Source: Paludibacteraceae bacterium (GTDB taxonomy: Bacteria > Bacteroidota > Bacteroidia > Bacteroidales > Paludibacteraceae). Taken from it: a stretch of DNA of 64,000 nt. The notes under the pieces are model-generated. The model did not search any database. It was not told the origin of the DNA and worked only from the letters and a program-made list of their open reading frames with translations. The DNA is taken from positions 124,001 to 188,000 of the forward strand of contig JAILMN010000010.1 of the NCBI GenBank assembly GCA_024692565.1. The letters run 5' to 3'. Each line of letters starts with the position of its first letter. The first letter of the stretch is position 1. This document shows, in pieces, positions 1 through 9,540 of the stretch. Position numbers and translations under genes: made by a program.

Positions 1-1
1 G

Positions 2-673
2 CTGCTAAAAGCGCTGAACGGGAACGGAGGCAAGTACGCGTATATATCGTTGGGTTTGCCGGACCAAGACCGGATAGGGGGACTATTCCTCTACGACAGT
101 ACGCGCGTTCGTCCTATCGGCGAATGGATGTCGGCATACCGAGACAGCACGAGTCATTATCATTCGCGCATCATGGCGCAGGGATTTGAGGCGATAGACC
201 GCAAGGGTGCGCCGACGGGGAAGAAGCTGATCGTGAGCCTGAGTCACTACAAATCGAAACGTCCGGGTAGGGGCAACTACGACACGAACGAGAAGCGATT
301 GGCTAATGCAGATTCGATGCTGACGATGCTGCCGAAGGCGATAGCGATGTACGGCGATTCGGACGTGCTGCTGCTGGGCGACTATAACTGCTACACGCAG
401 GAGGCGCCGATACAGAAGGTTATTCGTGCGGGTTACGCGGATATGTTACCTCACGGCGAGGCACCGGATTACTCGTACACATACAAAGGCGAGGCAGGGT
501 ATTTGGATCGATGCTTCGCAAGCCCGACGATGGCAGGGCAGATAGTGCGGGTAAGACCATGGCATGTGAATGCAGATTGGTATTATCAGCATGCGGCGTA
601 CCGGATGAAAGATAAGACGTATCATCGGTATGCGGATCACGAACCGATAATCGTAGATATCAACCTACGATAA
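2..673 (+). CDS. Endonuclease/exonuclease/phosphatase family protein (5' partial, runs off window start)
   Basis: Open frame continues upstream of the TTG at 50; VSLSHYKSKRPGRG..., LLLGDYNCY, YADHEPIIVDI match EEP-fold motifs (GDxN-like, DHxPI). Confidence 0.8.
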   Translation: MLKALNGNGGKYAYISLGLPDQDRIGGLFLYDSTRVRPIGEWMSAYRDSTSHYHSRIMAQGFEAIDRKGAPTGKKLIVSLSHYKSKRPGRGNYDTNEKRLANADSMLTMLPKAIAMYGDSDVLLLGDYNCYTQEAPIQKVIRAGYADMLPHGEAPDYSYTYKGEAGYLDRCFASPTMAGQIVRVRPWHVNADWYYQHAAYRMKDKTYHRYADHEPIIVDINLR

Positions 674-723
674 TGTGTAAGGTGTAAAAATAAAAATAGG
701 CAGCGGATGGCTGCCTATTTTTG

Positions 724-797
724 TGACCCCGCTGGGGCTCAAACCCAGAACCTTCAGAACCGGAATCTGACACTCTATTCAATTGAGCTACGGGGCC
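724..797 (-). tRNA. tRNA-Arg (CCG)
   Basis: Reverse complement folds as cloverleaf: acceptor GGCCCCG/CGGGGTC, anticodon arm TCAGA-TTCCGGT-TCTGA, T-arm CTGGG-TTTGAGC-CCCAG. Confidence 0.93.
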
Positions 798-821
798 GGA
801 GGGAGGTTTACCTCCCGATGT

Positions 822-1514
822 TTATCTTCTATTGCTTCCTAAAAAGATCAGTATATAATAGACCAAAGTGGCGAGTGCGCTGAGGGCTGCGACGACATAG
901 GTGTATGCTGCGGCATGGAGCGCATCGGACGCCATTTCGGTAGTGGTATTATCGGTGATGCCTGCTTCGCGCAGCCAAGTGACGGCGCGCTGGCTGGCGT
1001 TGACCTCAACGGGCAGGGTGATGAAGGAGAAGAGGGTGATCATGGCATAGAGGGCTATACCGATGAGCAGGAGCATCTGTCCCGCACCGGAACCGATGAG
1101 GAGAAGTCCGCCGAGGATGATCCACGTAACCCAGTTGCTGCTGAAAGAGACGACGGGCACGAGTGCCGAGCGCATCTTGAGCGGAGCGTAAGCCTGCGCA
1201 TGCTGAACGGCATGTCCGCACTCATGTGCTGCTACAGCCGCCGCCGAGACGTTAGCGCCATGATAGACTTCGTCGGAGAGGTTGACGGTTTTGTTAGCCG
1301 GGTTATAATGGTCGGTCAGTTGGCCTTTGATACACGTGATTTGTACATCATAAATACCATGGTCATGGAGCATTTTCTCTGCGACCTCGCGTCCGGTGAG
1401 ACCGAGGGGTTGCTTGGAATAGCGCTCGAACTTACGCTTGAGCGAAGCGGAGATGATCCAGCTGGCGAGTGCGATACCGATAAAAATGATCCAATATAAA
1501 GTGGTAGGCGTCAT
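822..1514 (-). CDS. Zinc metallopeptidase, YugP-like
   Basis: HECGHAVQHA zinc motif with several TM segments. Confidence 0.85.
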   Translation of the reverse strand: MTPTTLYWIIFIGIALASWIISASLKRKFERYSKQPLGLTGREVAEKMLHDHGIYDVQITCIKGQLTDHYNPANKTVNLSDEVYHGANVSAAAVAAHECGHAVQHAQAYAPLKMRSALVPVVSFSSNWVTWIILGGLLLIGSGAGQMLLLIGIALYAMITLFSFITLPVEVNASQRAVTWLREAGITDNTTTEMASDALHAAAYTYVVAALSALATLVYYILIFLGSNRR

Positions 1515-1975
1515 AAGGAAGTGGGTTTTGTTTTACAAGTTTTACATTCTCCGTATATAAAAAGGGATATATGCTGCGGAATGAAGTTCGTATATTGTCG
1601 ATTCTTGATCATATCCGTGAGCGCGGCATTATGGAGAGCGGTGATACGTCCGCACTTATAGCAGATGGTATGCATGCGTAGGGACGAGCCGACCATGAGT
1701 TCGTACTCGGCATGGGAGCGCCCGAGCCTGCTTTCGCTCACATGGAGGATATGGGCATCAACGAAGAGGTTGAGCGTATTATAGACGGTGCCTTTGGATA
1801 TACGATGTTCGGCGCAGGCATCGACGAGTTTGTCCGCGGTGAAAGGTTGATTGAGCGTACAGGCGACATTGAGTACGAGGAGCCGCACGGGCGAGTTCCG
1901 TCCGTCATGCTTCTGCACGTATTCATTCAATCGCTCGAGCAGTGCATTATATGATCGATTACTGATTTTGGGCAT
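1511..1975 (-). CDS. Fur-family transcriptional regulator
   Basis: ISKGTVYNTLNLFVDAHIL winged helix; CYKCGRI and CKTCK cysteine pairs. Confidence 0.85.
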   Translation of the reverse strand: MPKISNRSYNALLERLNEYVQKHDGRNSPVRLLVLNVACTLNQPFTADKLVDACAEHRISKGTVYNTLNLFVDAHILHVSESRLGRSHAEYELMVGSSLRMHTICYKCGRITALHNAALTDMIKNRQYTNFIPQHISLFIYGECKTCKTKPTSL

Positions 1976-3105
1976 CAGATAGCTTTGATATATGCGCGGC
2001 GGCGTTTATGCTGCTTATGGTCGAACTGGGTGAAGTTAGCGATATTCTTGGTGTTGGTTTCCAGGATGGAGGTAGTCTCGAGGATTTTCATTCCATACTG
2101 ATTCATACGCGGAATCTGGTCCTGGAAGAAGAGCGCGTTGACGCCGGTTCCCTGATAGTCGGGTCGGACGGCGATGAGCAGGAGGTTGAAGACCTCGATA
2201 TGCTTCGCTTTGAGTGCTTTGAGGATATGATACCAACCGAAGGGGAAGAGTTTACCTCCGCATTTGCGCAGAGCATTGGATATATCCGGCATGCCGAGTC
2301 CTACGCCGACGATCTCATCTTTCTCGTTGACGACGAGGGTGACGAAATCGAAGTTGAGGATAGGGAAGTAGATATTCTTATAGTAGTTCTTCTGCGCATC
2401 GGTCATGGGTTGGAAATTATACAATTTCTGGTAAGCCTCGTCGATGACGTCCATATACTGGATGCCATACTTACGCACGAGTTCGCGCGAGTTCTTCACT
2501 TTATCCACGCGCACATGCGAGCGCTGCTTGACTATCTCGGCGATGCGGTTGAGTCGTTCGGGACAACCCTGAGGCGGATAGACCTGGAGTTCGATCCAAT
2601 CGGCTTCTTTGGTGAGCCCATAGGCTTCGGCATGCTTCACATAATAGGGATAATTATAGAGCGAGGCCATAGGCGCGAGGTATTCGTATCCCTCGAGGAG
2701 GAGTCCTTCATGGTCGAAATCGGTGAATCCGACTGGTCCATTGAGTTCGTTCATGCCTTGCGCTTTACCCCATGCTGCAACGGTGCCGAGCAGCGCTTTG
2801 CTGACCTCGAGGTCGTCGATGAAATCCCACCATCCGAATCGCACACGTTTGGTTCCCCAGGTCTCATTGGCGCGACGATTGATGATGCCGGCTATACGTC
2901 CGACGGGCTTGCCGTCCCGGTACGCCATCCATAGTTGATAGTCGCTGACGTTGAGCGCGGGGTTATGTCCGCGTTTGAAACAATTGAGTTCATCGAAGAG
3001 CAAAGGCGGGCAATAATACGGGCAATCCGCATAAAGGTCGTTGGCGAACTGGATGAATCGCTTCAGTTCCCGCTTGGTGCTGATGGGTCGGATCTCTACT
3101 GCCAT
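1975..3105 (-). CDS. GNAT-like N-acetyltransferase (about 375 aa Bacteroidota family)
   Basis: RPISTKRELKRFIQFANDLY..., C-terminal GNAT-like RPDYQGTGVNALFF. Confidence 0.7.
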   Translation of the reverse strand: MAVEIRPISTKRELKRFIQFANDLYADCPYYCPPLLFDELNCFKRGHNPALNVSDYQLWMAYRDGKPVGRIAGIINRRANETWGTKRVRFGWWDFIDDLEVSKALLGTVAAWGKAQGMNELNGPVGFTDFDHEGLLLEGYEYLAPMASLYNYPYYVKHAEAYGLTKEADWIELQVYPPQGCPERLNRIAEIVKQRSHVRVDKVKNSRELVRKYGIQYMDVIDEAYQKLYNFQPMTDAQKNYYKNIYFPILNFDFVTLVVNEKDEIVGVGLGMPDISNALRKCGGKLFPFGWYHILKALKAKHIEVFNLLLIAVRPDYQGTGVNALFFQDQIPRMNQYGMKILETTSILETNTKNIANFTQFDHKQHKRRRAYIKAI

Positions 3106-3107
3106 GG

Positions 3108-4037
3108 TTATAGTGATTTGATGTATTTATCTGCTTCGATTGCCGCTTTGGCACCTGAGCCTGCGGCTACGATGGCTTGACGATAATGGGGATCGGCACA
3201 GTCGCCTGCGGCAAAAACTCCGGGTACATTCGTCTGCGTAGTATTATCTTTGACGATGATATAACCCTCCGCATCGCGGTTGAGGTAGTCTTTGAACAGG
3301 TCGGTATTCGGATGATGTCCGATAGCGAGGAAGAAGCCGTCGATAGCGATGTGTTTGATGGCTTCGTCGGGTTCGCCTTTGCGGAAGATGAGGTCGGCTC
3401 CTTGCACTTTGCCTTCGCCTGTGAGTTGTAGGGTGTTATGCTCGAAGAGGACTTCTATCTTGGGATTGTTGAGCACGCGCTGCTGCATGATCTCGGATGC
3501 GCGGAGATAGGGTTTGCGCACGATGAGGTACACTTTTTCGCAGAGTCCGGCGAGGTAGTTCGCTTCTTCGCAGGCAGTGTCTCCTCCTCCGACGACGGCT
3601 ACTGTTTTCTTGCGATAGAAGAACCCGTCGCAGGTAGCGCAAGCGCTGACGCCTCGTCCGCGATACGTGCGTTCGGACTCAAGTCCGAGGTACTTGGCGG
3701 AAGCGCCGGTAGCGATGATGACAGCATCGGCTTCGTATTCTATTTCATCCTCCACGATGACTTTCTTCGGCGAAACCGAGAAGTCCACTTTAGTGACGAT
3801 GCCGGAGACAAAGGTGGTACCGAATCGCTCGGCCTGACGGCGGAAGTCGTCCATCATGGTGAAGGGTTCGACGCCGTCCGGGTAACCGGGGAAGTTCTCC
3901 ACTTCGGTAGTGGTAGTCAGTTGGCCGCCGAGTTGTGGTCCTTCTATGAGTACCGGCGCGAGGTTAGCTCGTGAGGCATAGATGGCAGCGGTGTAGCCGG
4001 CAGGGCCGGAACCGATTATGAGGCATTTAACTTTCAT
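3108..4037 (-). CDS. trxB: Thioredoxin-disulfide reductase
   Basis: GSGPAGYTAAIYASRA, CATCDGFF redox site, GGGDTACEEANYL, FAAGDCADP. Confidence 0.95.
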   Translation of the reverse strand: MKVKCLIIGSGPAGYTAAIYASRANLAPVLIEGPQLGGQLTTTTEVENFPGYPDGVEPFTMMDDFRRQAERFGTTFVSGIVTKVDFSVSPKKVIVEDEIEYEADAVIIATGASAKYLGLESERTYRGRGVSACATCDGFFYRKKTVAVVGGGDTACEEANYLAGLCEKVYLIVRKPYLRASEIMQQRVLNNPKIEVLFEHNTLQLTGEGKVQGADLIFRKGEPDEAIKHIAIDGFFLAIGHHPNTDLFKDYLNRDAEGYIIVKDNTTQTNVPGVFAAGDCADPHYRQAIVAAGSGAKAAIEADKYIKSL

Positions 4038-4597
4038 ATGCGCATGTCGTTGATGTAGGTTGATTTATCGGGAGTGATTTTGTACTCCGGTTGGGTAGCG
4101 ACGAACTTAGGATTTTTCATCTTGAGTGTGGTCGCTTTTTTTCCTTCTTTGATATCTATCTGCAGGGGCATGAGGTTGTCCGTTTGTACGCGCAGTACGA
4201 AGCGGTTGATGCCGAGGGATTGATCTTTTGGTGTGAGTGTGATGATGGTTTGTTTGCCATCGGCTGCGGCTCGCTCGGTGATGTTACAGACGTTGACGAG
4301 CGCTTTGGCATAGAGGAAAGGGTTGGTAGCCGTCAGTTCCTCTTGCGTGGGGTTGGATAGCGTCAGTTCGTCCGTTTCAGGCGAGTACATATAGAGCGTT
4401 TTGCCGTCGTAAGCCGCATCGACATTGAACATCGCGAGTCGGAACTGCGAACCGCGCATAGTGAGGGTACCCGGATAGTTCATCGGGGCATTGACCTCTT
4501 CGTTCACGGTGATGGTGAAGTCCGATTGGAGGGTTTTGTTCTCAAGGTTCGTTAAAAACGAGGTCAAAACGGATAATATTAATAATAATGTCGTCAT
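4034..4597 (-). CDS. LolA-like outer-membrane lipoprotein carrier protein
   Basis: SDFTITVNEEVNAPMNYPGTLTMRGSQFRLAM LolA pattern; overlaps trxB start. Confidence 0.75.
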   Translation of the reverse strand: MTTLLLILSVLTSFLTNLENKTLQSDFTITVNEEVNAPMNYPGTLTMRGSQFRLAMFNVDAAYDGKTLYMYSPETDELTLSNPTQEELTATNPFLYAKALVNVCNITERAAADGKQTIITLTPKDQSLGINRFVLRVQTDNLMPLQIDIKEGKKATTLKMKNPKFVATQPEYKITPDKSTYINDMRI

Positions 4598-7137
4598 TTC
4601 ACTCCGAGGTCTTCGAGGAGTTTATCGAGTTGATCGAGGTCTTGGATGAGTACGTCTCGACCTTTAGGTCCTTTGTTGGGTCCTACGACGCCGGCAGCTT
4701 CGAGTTGGTCGGACAGTTTACCGGCACGGTTGTATCCGATCTCGAACGCACGTTGGAGTCGGGATGTGGAGCCTTCCTGCTTGGTAACCACATAGCGCGC
4801 TACGTCTGCGAACATAGGATCAAGTCGTTTCATATCTACACTTCCCGGTGCCAACGCTTCGCCTTCTCCTCCTTCGCCGATGTATTCCGGCAGTTGGTAG
4901 GGTTCGGTATAGCGCTGTTGCTTGGATATATGCTTGACGATCTCGTCCACTTCGGGTGTGTCCACAAAGGCGCACTGGATACGTGTGACGGATGCGTTTC
5001 CGGCATAGAGCGAGTCACCGCGACCGATGAGTTGTTCGGCTCCCTTGGCATCAAGTACGGTTCGCGAGTCGATGACCGATTGCGTACGCAGGGCGATACG
5101 GGTAGGTATGTTCGCTTTGATGACACCCGTCACGATATTGACAGACGGACGTTGCGTAGCGAGGATCATGTGCATACCTACGGCACGGGCTTTCTGCGTG
5201 ATACGTGCGATCGGTGTCTCAACCTGTTTGCCCGCCTGCATGATGAAATCACCGTACTCATCGATGATGATGACGATGTAAGGCAGGTACTGGTGATGGA
5301 GGCTGTCGGCTACGAGTTTATTGGGGTTGAGTCGACGGCGGACGAACTTATCGTTGTAGTCCTCGAGGTTGCGCACACCGGCATCCATGAGCAGTTTGTA
5401 TCGGTTCTCCATCTCGATGACAAGCGAGTTGAGCGTATTGATGACGCGGTCGCAATCGGTGATGACGATCTGCTCGGGGTCGGTGTCGGGTTGAGCTGCG
5501 AGGAAATGCTTGATCAGCGGTTTGTATGGTGCAAACTCGACCATCTTGGGGTCAACCATGACGAGTTTGAGTTCCGCCGGATGCTTCTTATAGAGCAGCG
5601 AAGTGATGATGGCATTGATAGCAACGGACTTACCGGTTCCCGTTGCACCGGCTACGAGGAGGTGCGGCGTTTTGGCGAGGTCGAACATAAAGACCTCATT
5701 GGTGATGGTTCGTCCGTAAGCGATCGGCAGGCGCATCTTGTTCTCTTCCTGGAATCGTTTGGAAGCGATGACGGAGTGCATGGAGACGACTTGCGGTTTC
5801 TCGTTCGGCACTTCGATACCGATGGTTCCTTTACCCGGCATCGGCGCGATGATACGGATACCGGTTGCGGAGAGCGACATCATGATATCGTTCTCGAGCG
5901 CTTGGATCTTGGCTACGCGGATACCTGCTTTGGGCACTATTTCATAGAGCGTGACGGTAGGTCCTACTGTTGCTTTGATACTATCAATTTCTATGCCATA
6001 GTTGCGCAGGGTTGTTACGATTCGTTGTCCGTTGTTGCGTTGCTCCTCTTCGTCAATGACGGGAGCCGCCTCGTTGTCATAGACCTTGAGGAGGTTGAGG
6101 GACGGGAATTTATAGAACTCGAGGTCCTTGCGCGGATCGTATGGACCGAGTTTCTCAAGCAGTTTGTCCGGATCTTTGGTATAGAGTTCGTCTTCGACGA
6201 CATCTTCTATCTCTAATTTCGCATCTTTCTTCTCTTCCGCAGACTCCTCTGCTGGCAGCGGAGCGTCACCAAGAGGCTCTCCTTCTTCATCGACGATGGG
6301 TTCAGCGGGTTGCTCGGGTTCTTCGGCAATCGGTTCTATCGAGAAATCGAAGTCGTCGGACGGGGCAGGCGTGTCGGAAGGTTCGGAAACCGGAATATCG
6401 AGTACCACTTCATCGGACGGTTCGGACTTGTTGGAAACCTCTAATTCTTTCGGCTCTTTCGGTTTTCTCTTGAAGAGACCGACGAACCATGCGCCGAAAG
6501 CTTTACAGCGGTCGATGAAACGCGGGTCGGAGATGACGAGGAAGATGACGAGTGTAACCGCAAGGATGAGGATGGTTCCGGTTGTTTGCACATAGCTGGA
6601 CAGTTCTTTGGCTGCCCATGTGCCGAACGCTCCTCCCCAACTGAAGACACCGAGATGCACCATCTGTTGGGCAAAGCCCAAGACGATAGATCCCCAGAGC
6701 ACCCAGAACGTGCCGCAGCAGAAGATGCGGATAGCGCGGATGTCGCGGAAGACGTGCATCAGACGCAGACCGTAAATACCGATCATGAAGACAAGTATGA
6801 CGCTGACGAAGCCGAAGCTGCCGTCGATCATGAATTGCGCAAGCGCTGCACCGGGTAAGCCCAAGAGATTACGAATCGATTCGCGGTTAGCGAGTCGTTC
6901 CGCACGCGTAAGGGACAGCAGGTCTTGGTCTGCCGTGCCGGTGAAGAGGAAACTGACATACGCCAGGAGTGCTACGACCGCGAAGGTAAGGAGAAGTATT
7001 CCGATGACCATACGTGTCTCGCGGGCTGCGAAGAAATGTTGCAGCGCTTCCCACCAGTTCGTTCGCTCCACACGAATCGCCCTTTCGGTCGGTCGTTCAA
7101 CCGTTATATTTACTGTTTTTGATGAAGTTCTGGGCAT
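4594..7137 (-). CDS. ftsK: DNA translocase FtsK/SpoIIIE
   Basis: 4 TM N-terminus, Walker A GATGTGKSVAINA, C-terminal winged helix STSRLQRAFEIGYNRAGKL. Confidence 0.95.
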   Translation of the reverse strand: MPRTSSKTVNITVERPTERAIRVERTNWWEALQHFFAARETRMVIGILLLTFAVVALLAYVSFLFTGTADQDLLSLTRAERLANRESIRNLLGLPGAALAQFMIDGSFGFVSVILVFMIGIYGLRLMHVFRDIRAIRIFCCGTFWVLWGSIVLGFAQQMVHLGVFSWGGAFGTWAAKELSSYVQTTGTILILAVTLVIFLVISDPRFIDRCKAFGAWFVGLFKRKPKEPKELEVSNKSEPSDEVVLDIPVSEPSDTPAPSDDFDFSIEPIAEEPEQPAEPIVDEEGEPLGDAPLPAEESAEEKKDAKLEIEDVVEDELYTKDPDKLLEKLGPYDPRKDLEFYKFPSLNLLKVYDNEAAPVIDEEEQRNNGQRIVTTLRNYGIEIDSIKATVGPTVTLYEIVPKAGIRVAKIQALENDIMMSLSATGIRIIAPMPGKGTIGIEVPNEKPQVVSMHSVIASKRFQEENKMRLPIAYGRTITNEVFMFDLAKTPHLLVAGATGTGKSVAINAIITSLLYKKHPAELKLVMVDPKMVEFAPYKPLIKHFLAAQPDTDPEQIVITDCDRVINTLNSLVIEMENRYKLLMDAGVRNLEDYNDKFVRRRLNPNKLVADSLHHQYLPYIVIIIDEYGDFIMQAGKQVETPIARITQKARAVGMHMILATQRPSVNIVTGVIKANIPTRIALRTQSVIDSRTVLDAKGAEQLIGRGDSLYAGNASVTRIQCAFVDTPEVDEIVKHISKQQRYTEPYQLPEYIGEGGEGEALAPGSVDMKRLDPMFADVARYVVTKQEGSTSRLQRAFEIGYNRAGKLSDQLEAAGVVGPNKGPKGRDVLIQDLDQLDKLLEDLGVK

Positions 7138-7307
7138 AGTAACTCAAAATTAGCATGCAAAGGTACAACAAAAAGTTGAATGTAAAAAATAGAAAGTTTA
7201 ATTTTTTGTGTTTTTGGGGCAAAAACAATTATTTTTTATAAAAATGTCCGCGTGCGCTTGCGTATATAAAAAACTTTTTGTAATTTTGCGCCGCTTTTTG
7301 TGGATAT

Positions 7308-7721
7308 ATGGACGAGATGATCCGACATACGGGTGTAGTGCGGAGCGTGAACGGTCACATGGCGCATGTGGAAATCACGCAGACGAGTGCTTGTTCGGCA
7401 TGCAAGGCGCGGAGTATGTGTATGTCGGCGGAGAGTCAGCAGAAAGAGATGGATTGTGTGATGCTGGAGGCTATGCAACCGGGTGATGAAGTGGAGGTAG
7501 AGGTTCGTGAGCGGTTGGCATGGAAAGCGGTGCTGCTGGCGTATATACTGCCGTTCGTAGTGATGATGGGTTTGATCGCGGTGCTGGATTATATGACCGA
7601 TTGGAGCGAGGCGGTGGTAGGTACATTGTCGCTGTGCGGAATAGCGCTGTACTACATCGGGTTGAGTGTTTTCAAGCATCGGTTGCAGAAAGAGTTCAGT
7701 TTCACAGCGCGGAAGAAGTAA
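7308..7721 (+). CDS. rseC: RseC/MucC-type SoxR-reducing system protein
   Basis: HTGVVRSVNGHMAHVEITQTSACSACKARSMC plus two TM segments; precedes rnf operon. Confidence 0.85.
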   Translation: MDEMIRHTGVVRSVNGHMAHVEITQTSACSACKARSMCMSAESQQKEMDCVMLEAMQPGDEVEVEVRERLAWKAVLLAYILPFVVMMGLIAVLDYMTDWSEAVVGTLSLCGIALYYIGLSVFKHRLQKEFSFTARKK

Positions 7722-7739
7722 ATCAATTTAACAAACGAT

Positions 7740-8162
7740 ATGAATATCATTTTTATTTCTATGGGAGTATTGGGTGTGACAGCCTTGGTAGCCGCGGTGC
7801 TGCTGTATGTTGTCAGCCTGTTCTTCAAAGTAGAGGAAGACCCGCGTATTGATTTGGTGACGGCTGTTTTGCCGGGAGCCAATTGCGGCGGCTGCGGTTT
7901 TGCGGGTTGCCGTAATTTTGCGGAGGCATGTGTGAAAGCCGGCGGTATCGACGGTTTGGCTTGTCCGGTAGGCGGTGAGCCGACGATGGAGCAGGTGAAG
8001 TTGATTCTTGTGCCGAGTGAGGAAGGAGCGCCGGAGGTATCGGACGGTTCCGATAAGTCGGAGAAGAAGGGCTTTGATCCTGTTATCGCGGCGAAGATCA
8101 AAGCTTTGGCTACGCCAAGAGCCGTATTCCCGAATGTAACAACAAGAGCGCAGAAAGTATGA
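7740..8162 (+). CDS. rnfB: RnfB-like subunit, short form (no ferredoxin domain)
   Basis: N-terminal TM, NCGGCGFAGCRNFAEAC...CPVGG 4Fe-4S motif; stop overlaps rnfC start. Confidence 0.85.
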   Translation: MNIIFISMGVLGVTALVAAVLLYVVSLFFKVEEDPRIDLVTAVLPGANCGGCGFAGCRNFAEACVKAGGIDGLACPVGGEPTMEQVKLILVPSEEGAPEVSDGSDKSEKKGFDPVIAAKIKALATPRAVFPNVTTRAQKV

Positions 8163-9505
8163 AAACATTCCATATAGGCGGAGTTCATCCGCGTGATAAC
8201 AAACAATTCTCTGCTCATCAGCCTATTGTAGAGTGCCCGCTGCCGAAGCAGGCTATTATTCCGTTGGTGCAACATATCGGTGCGCCGACGCAGGCTGTGG
8301 TAGAAGTAGGAGCGAAAGTGAAAGTGGGCGAATTGCTGGCGAAGGCCGGTGGTTTCGTTAGTGCGAATATCTGTTCGCCGGTTAGCGGTACGGTGACCAA
8401 GATCGGTGATTGGACAGACGCTTGGGGTGCTCCGGGGCAAGCTATTTTCATTGATGTAGAAGGTGATGATTGGTTGCCTGAAATCAACCGCACGCCGGAC
8501 TTGGAGCGTCAGTGTACGCTGGAGCCGAAAGCGATTATCGACAAGATCGCTGCGGCCGGTATCGTAGGTCTGGGCGGTGCTTGTTTCCCGACGCATGTGA
8601 AGTTGTTGCCTCCTCCGGGTAAGAAAGCGGACGTGCTGATTGTCAACGGAGTAGAGTGCGAGCCGTACTTGACGTGTGACCATCAGTTGATGTTGGAGCA
8701 CGGCGAGGAGATCATCATAGGTATCAAGATATTGATGAAGGCGTTGGGTGTTCAGCGTGCGATTATCGGTATCGAGAACAATAAGAAAGATGCAATCGAG
8801 CACATGCAAACGCTGGCGCAGAGTCAGTTGGGCATCGAAGTGCTGCCGCTGAGGCTGAAATATCCGCAGGGCGGTGAGAAGCAACTGATTGATGCTTGTA
8901 TCGGTCGTCAGGTGCCGAGCGGTGCGCTGCCGATCGAGGTGGGTGCTGTGGTGGACAATGTAGCTACGGTGTATGCAATCTATGAGGCGGTGCAGAAAAA
9001 TAAACCGCTTGTGAGTCGTGTGATGACGGTGACGGGTAAGCACGTTTCGAAACCGGGTAATTACTTGGTTCGTTTCGGTACGCCGATCGATGAGGTGATT
9101 GAGTTCGCAGGCGGTGTGCCGGTAGGTACAGGTAAGGTGATCGGCGGCGGTCCGATGATGGGCCGTGCGATGGATCATACGGAGAACATGCCGGCTAACA
9201 AACGTCTGAGCGGTCTGCTGTTCCTGGATGAGAAAGAGAGTATCCGTCCGGAGGAGGAGAACTGCATCCGTTGCGGTAAGTGCGTGCAGGCTTGTCCGAT
9301 GGGCTTGGAGCCGTACCTGCTGAGCCGCATGGCGGAGTTGGAGATGTGGGACGAGTTGGAGAAACACGACATCATGGATTGTATCGATTGCGGATGCTGC
9401 GTGTTCACTTGTCCGGCGCATCGTCGTCTGCTCGACGGTATCCGTCCGGGTAAAGCGAAAGTGGGAGGTATTTTGCGTGAGCGTGCCGCTGCCGAGAAAA
9501 AATAA
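8159..9505 (+). CDS. rnfC: Rnf complex subunit RnfC
   Basis: GGACFPTHVKLLPP, ENCIRCGKCVQACPMGLEP and DCIDCGCCVFTCPAHR 4Fe-4S motifs. Confidence 0.95.
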   Translation: MKTFHIGGVHPRDNKQFSAHQPIVECPLPKQAIIPLVQHIGAPTQAVVEVGAKVKVGELLAKAGGFVSANICSPVSGTVTKIGDWTDAWGAPGQAIFIDVEGDDWLPEINRTPDLERQCTLEPKAIIDKIAAAGIVGLGGACFPTHVKLLPPPGKKADVLIVNGVECEPYLTCDHQLMLEHGEEIIIGIKILMKALGVQRAIIGIENNKKDAIEHMQTLAQSQLGIEVLPLRLKYPQGGEKQLIDACIGRQVPSGALPIEVGAVVDNVATVYAIYEAVQKNKPLVSRVMTVTGKHVSKPGNYLVRFGTPIDEVIEFAGGVPVGTGKVIGGGPMMGRAMDHTENMPANKRLSGLLFLDEKESIRPEEENCIRCGKCVQACPMGLEPYLLSRMAELEMWDELEKHDIMDCIDCGCCVFTCPAHRRLLDGIRPGKAKVGGILRERAAAEKK

Positions 9506-9540
9506 ATCTCAAATGTAAAATATAAAATATAAAATATAAA

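Noticed and set aside
2008-2934. 308-aa plus-strand ORF
   Set aside because: Antisense of the GNAT-like gene.
4588-6216. 542-aa plus-strand ORF
   Set aside because: Antisense of ftsK in mirrored codon phase; no recognisable domain.
7652-9421. 589-aa minus-strand ORF
   Set aside because: Antisense to rnfB/rnfC, which have strong motifs; His/Thr/Arg-rich translation typical of antisense of coding DNA.
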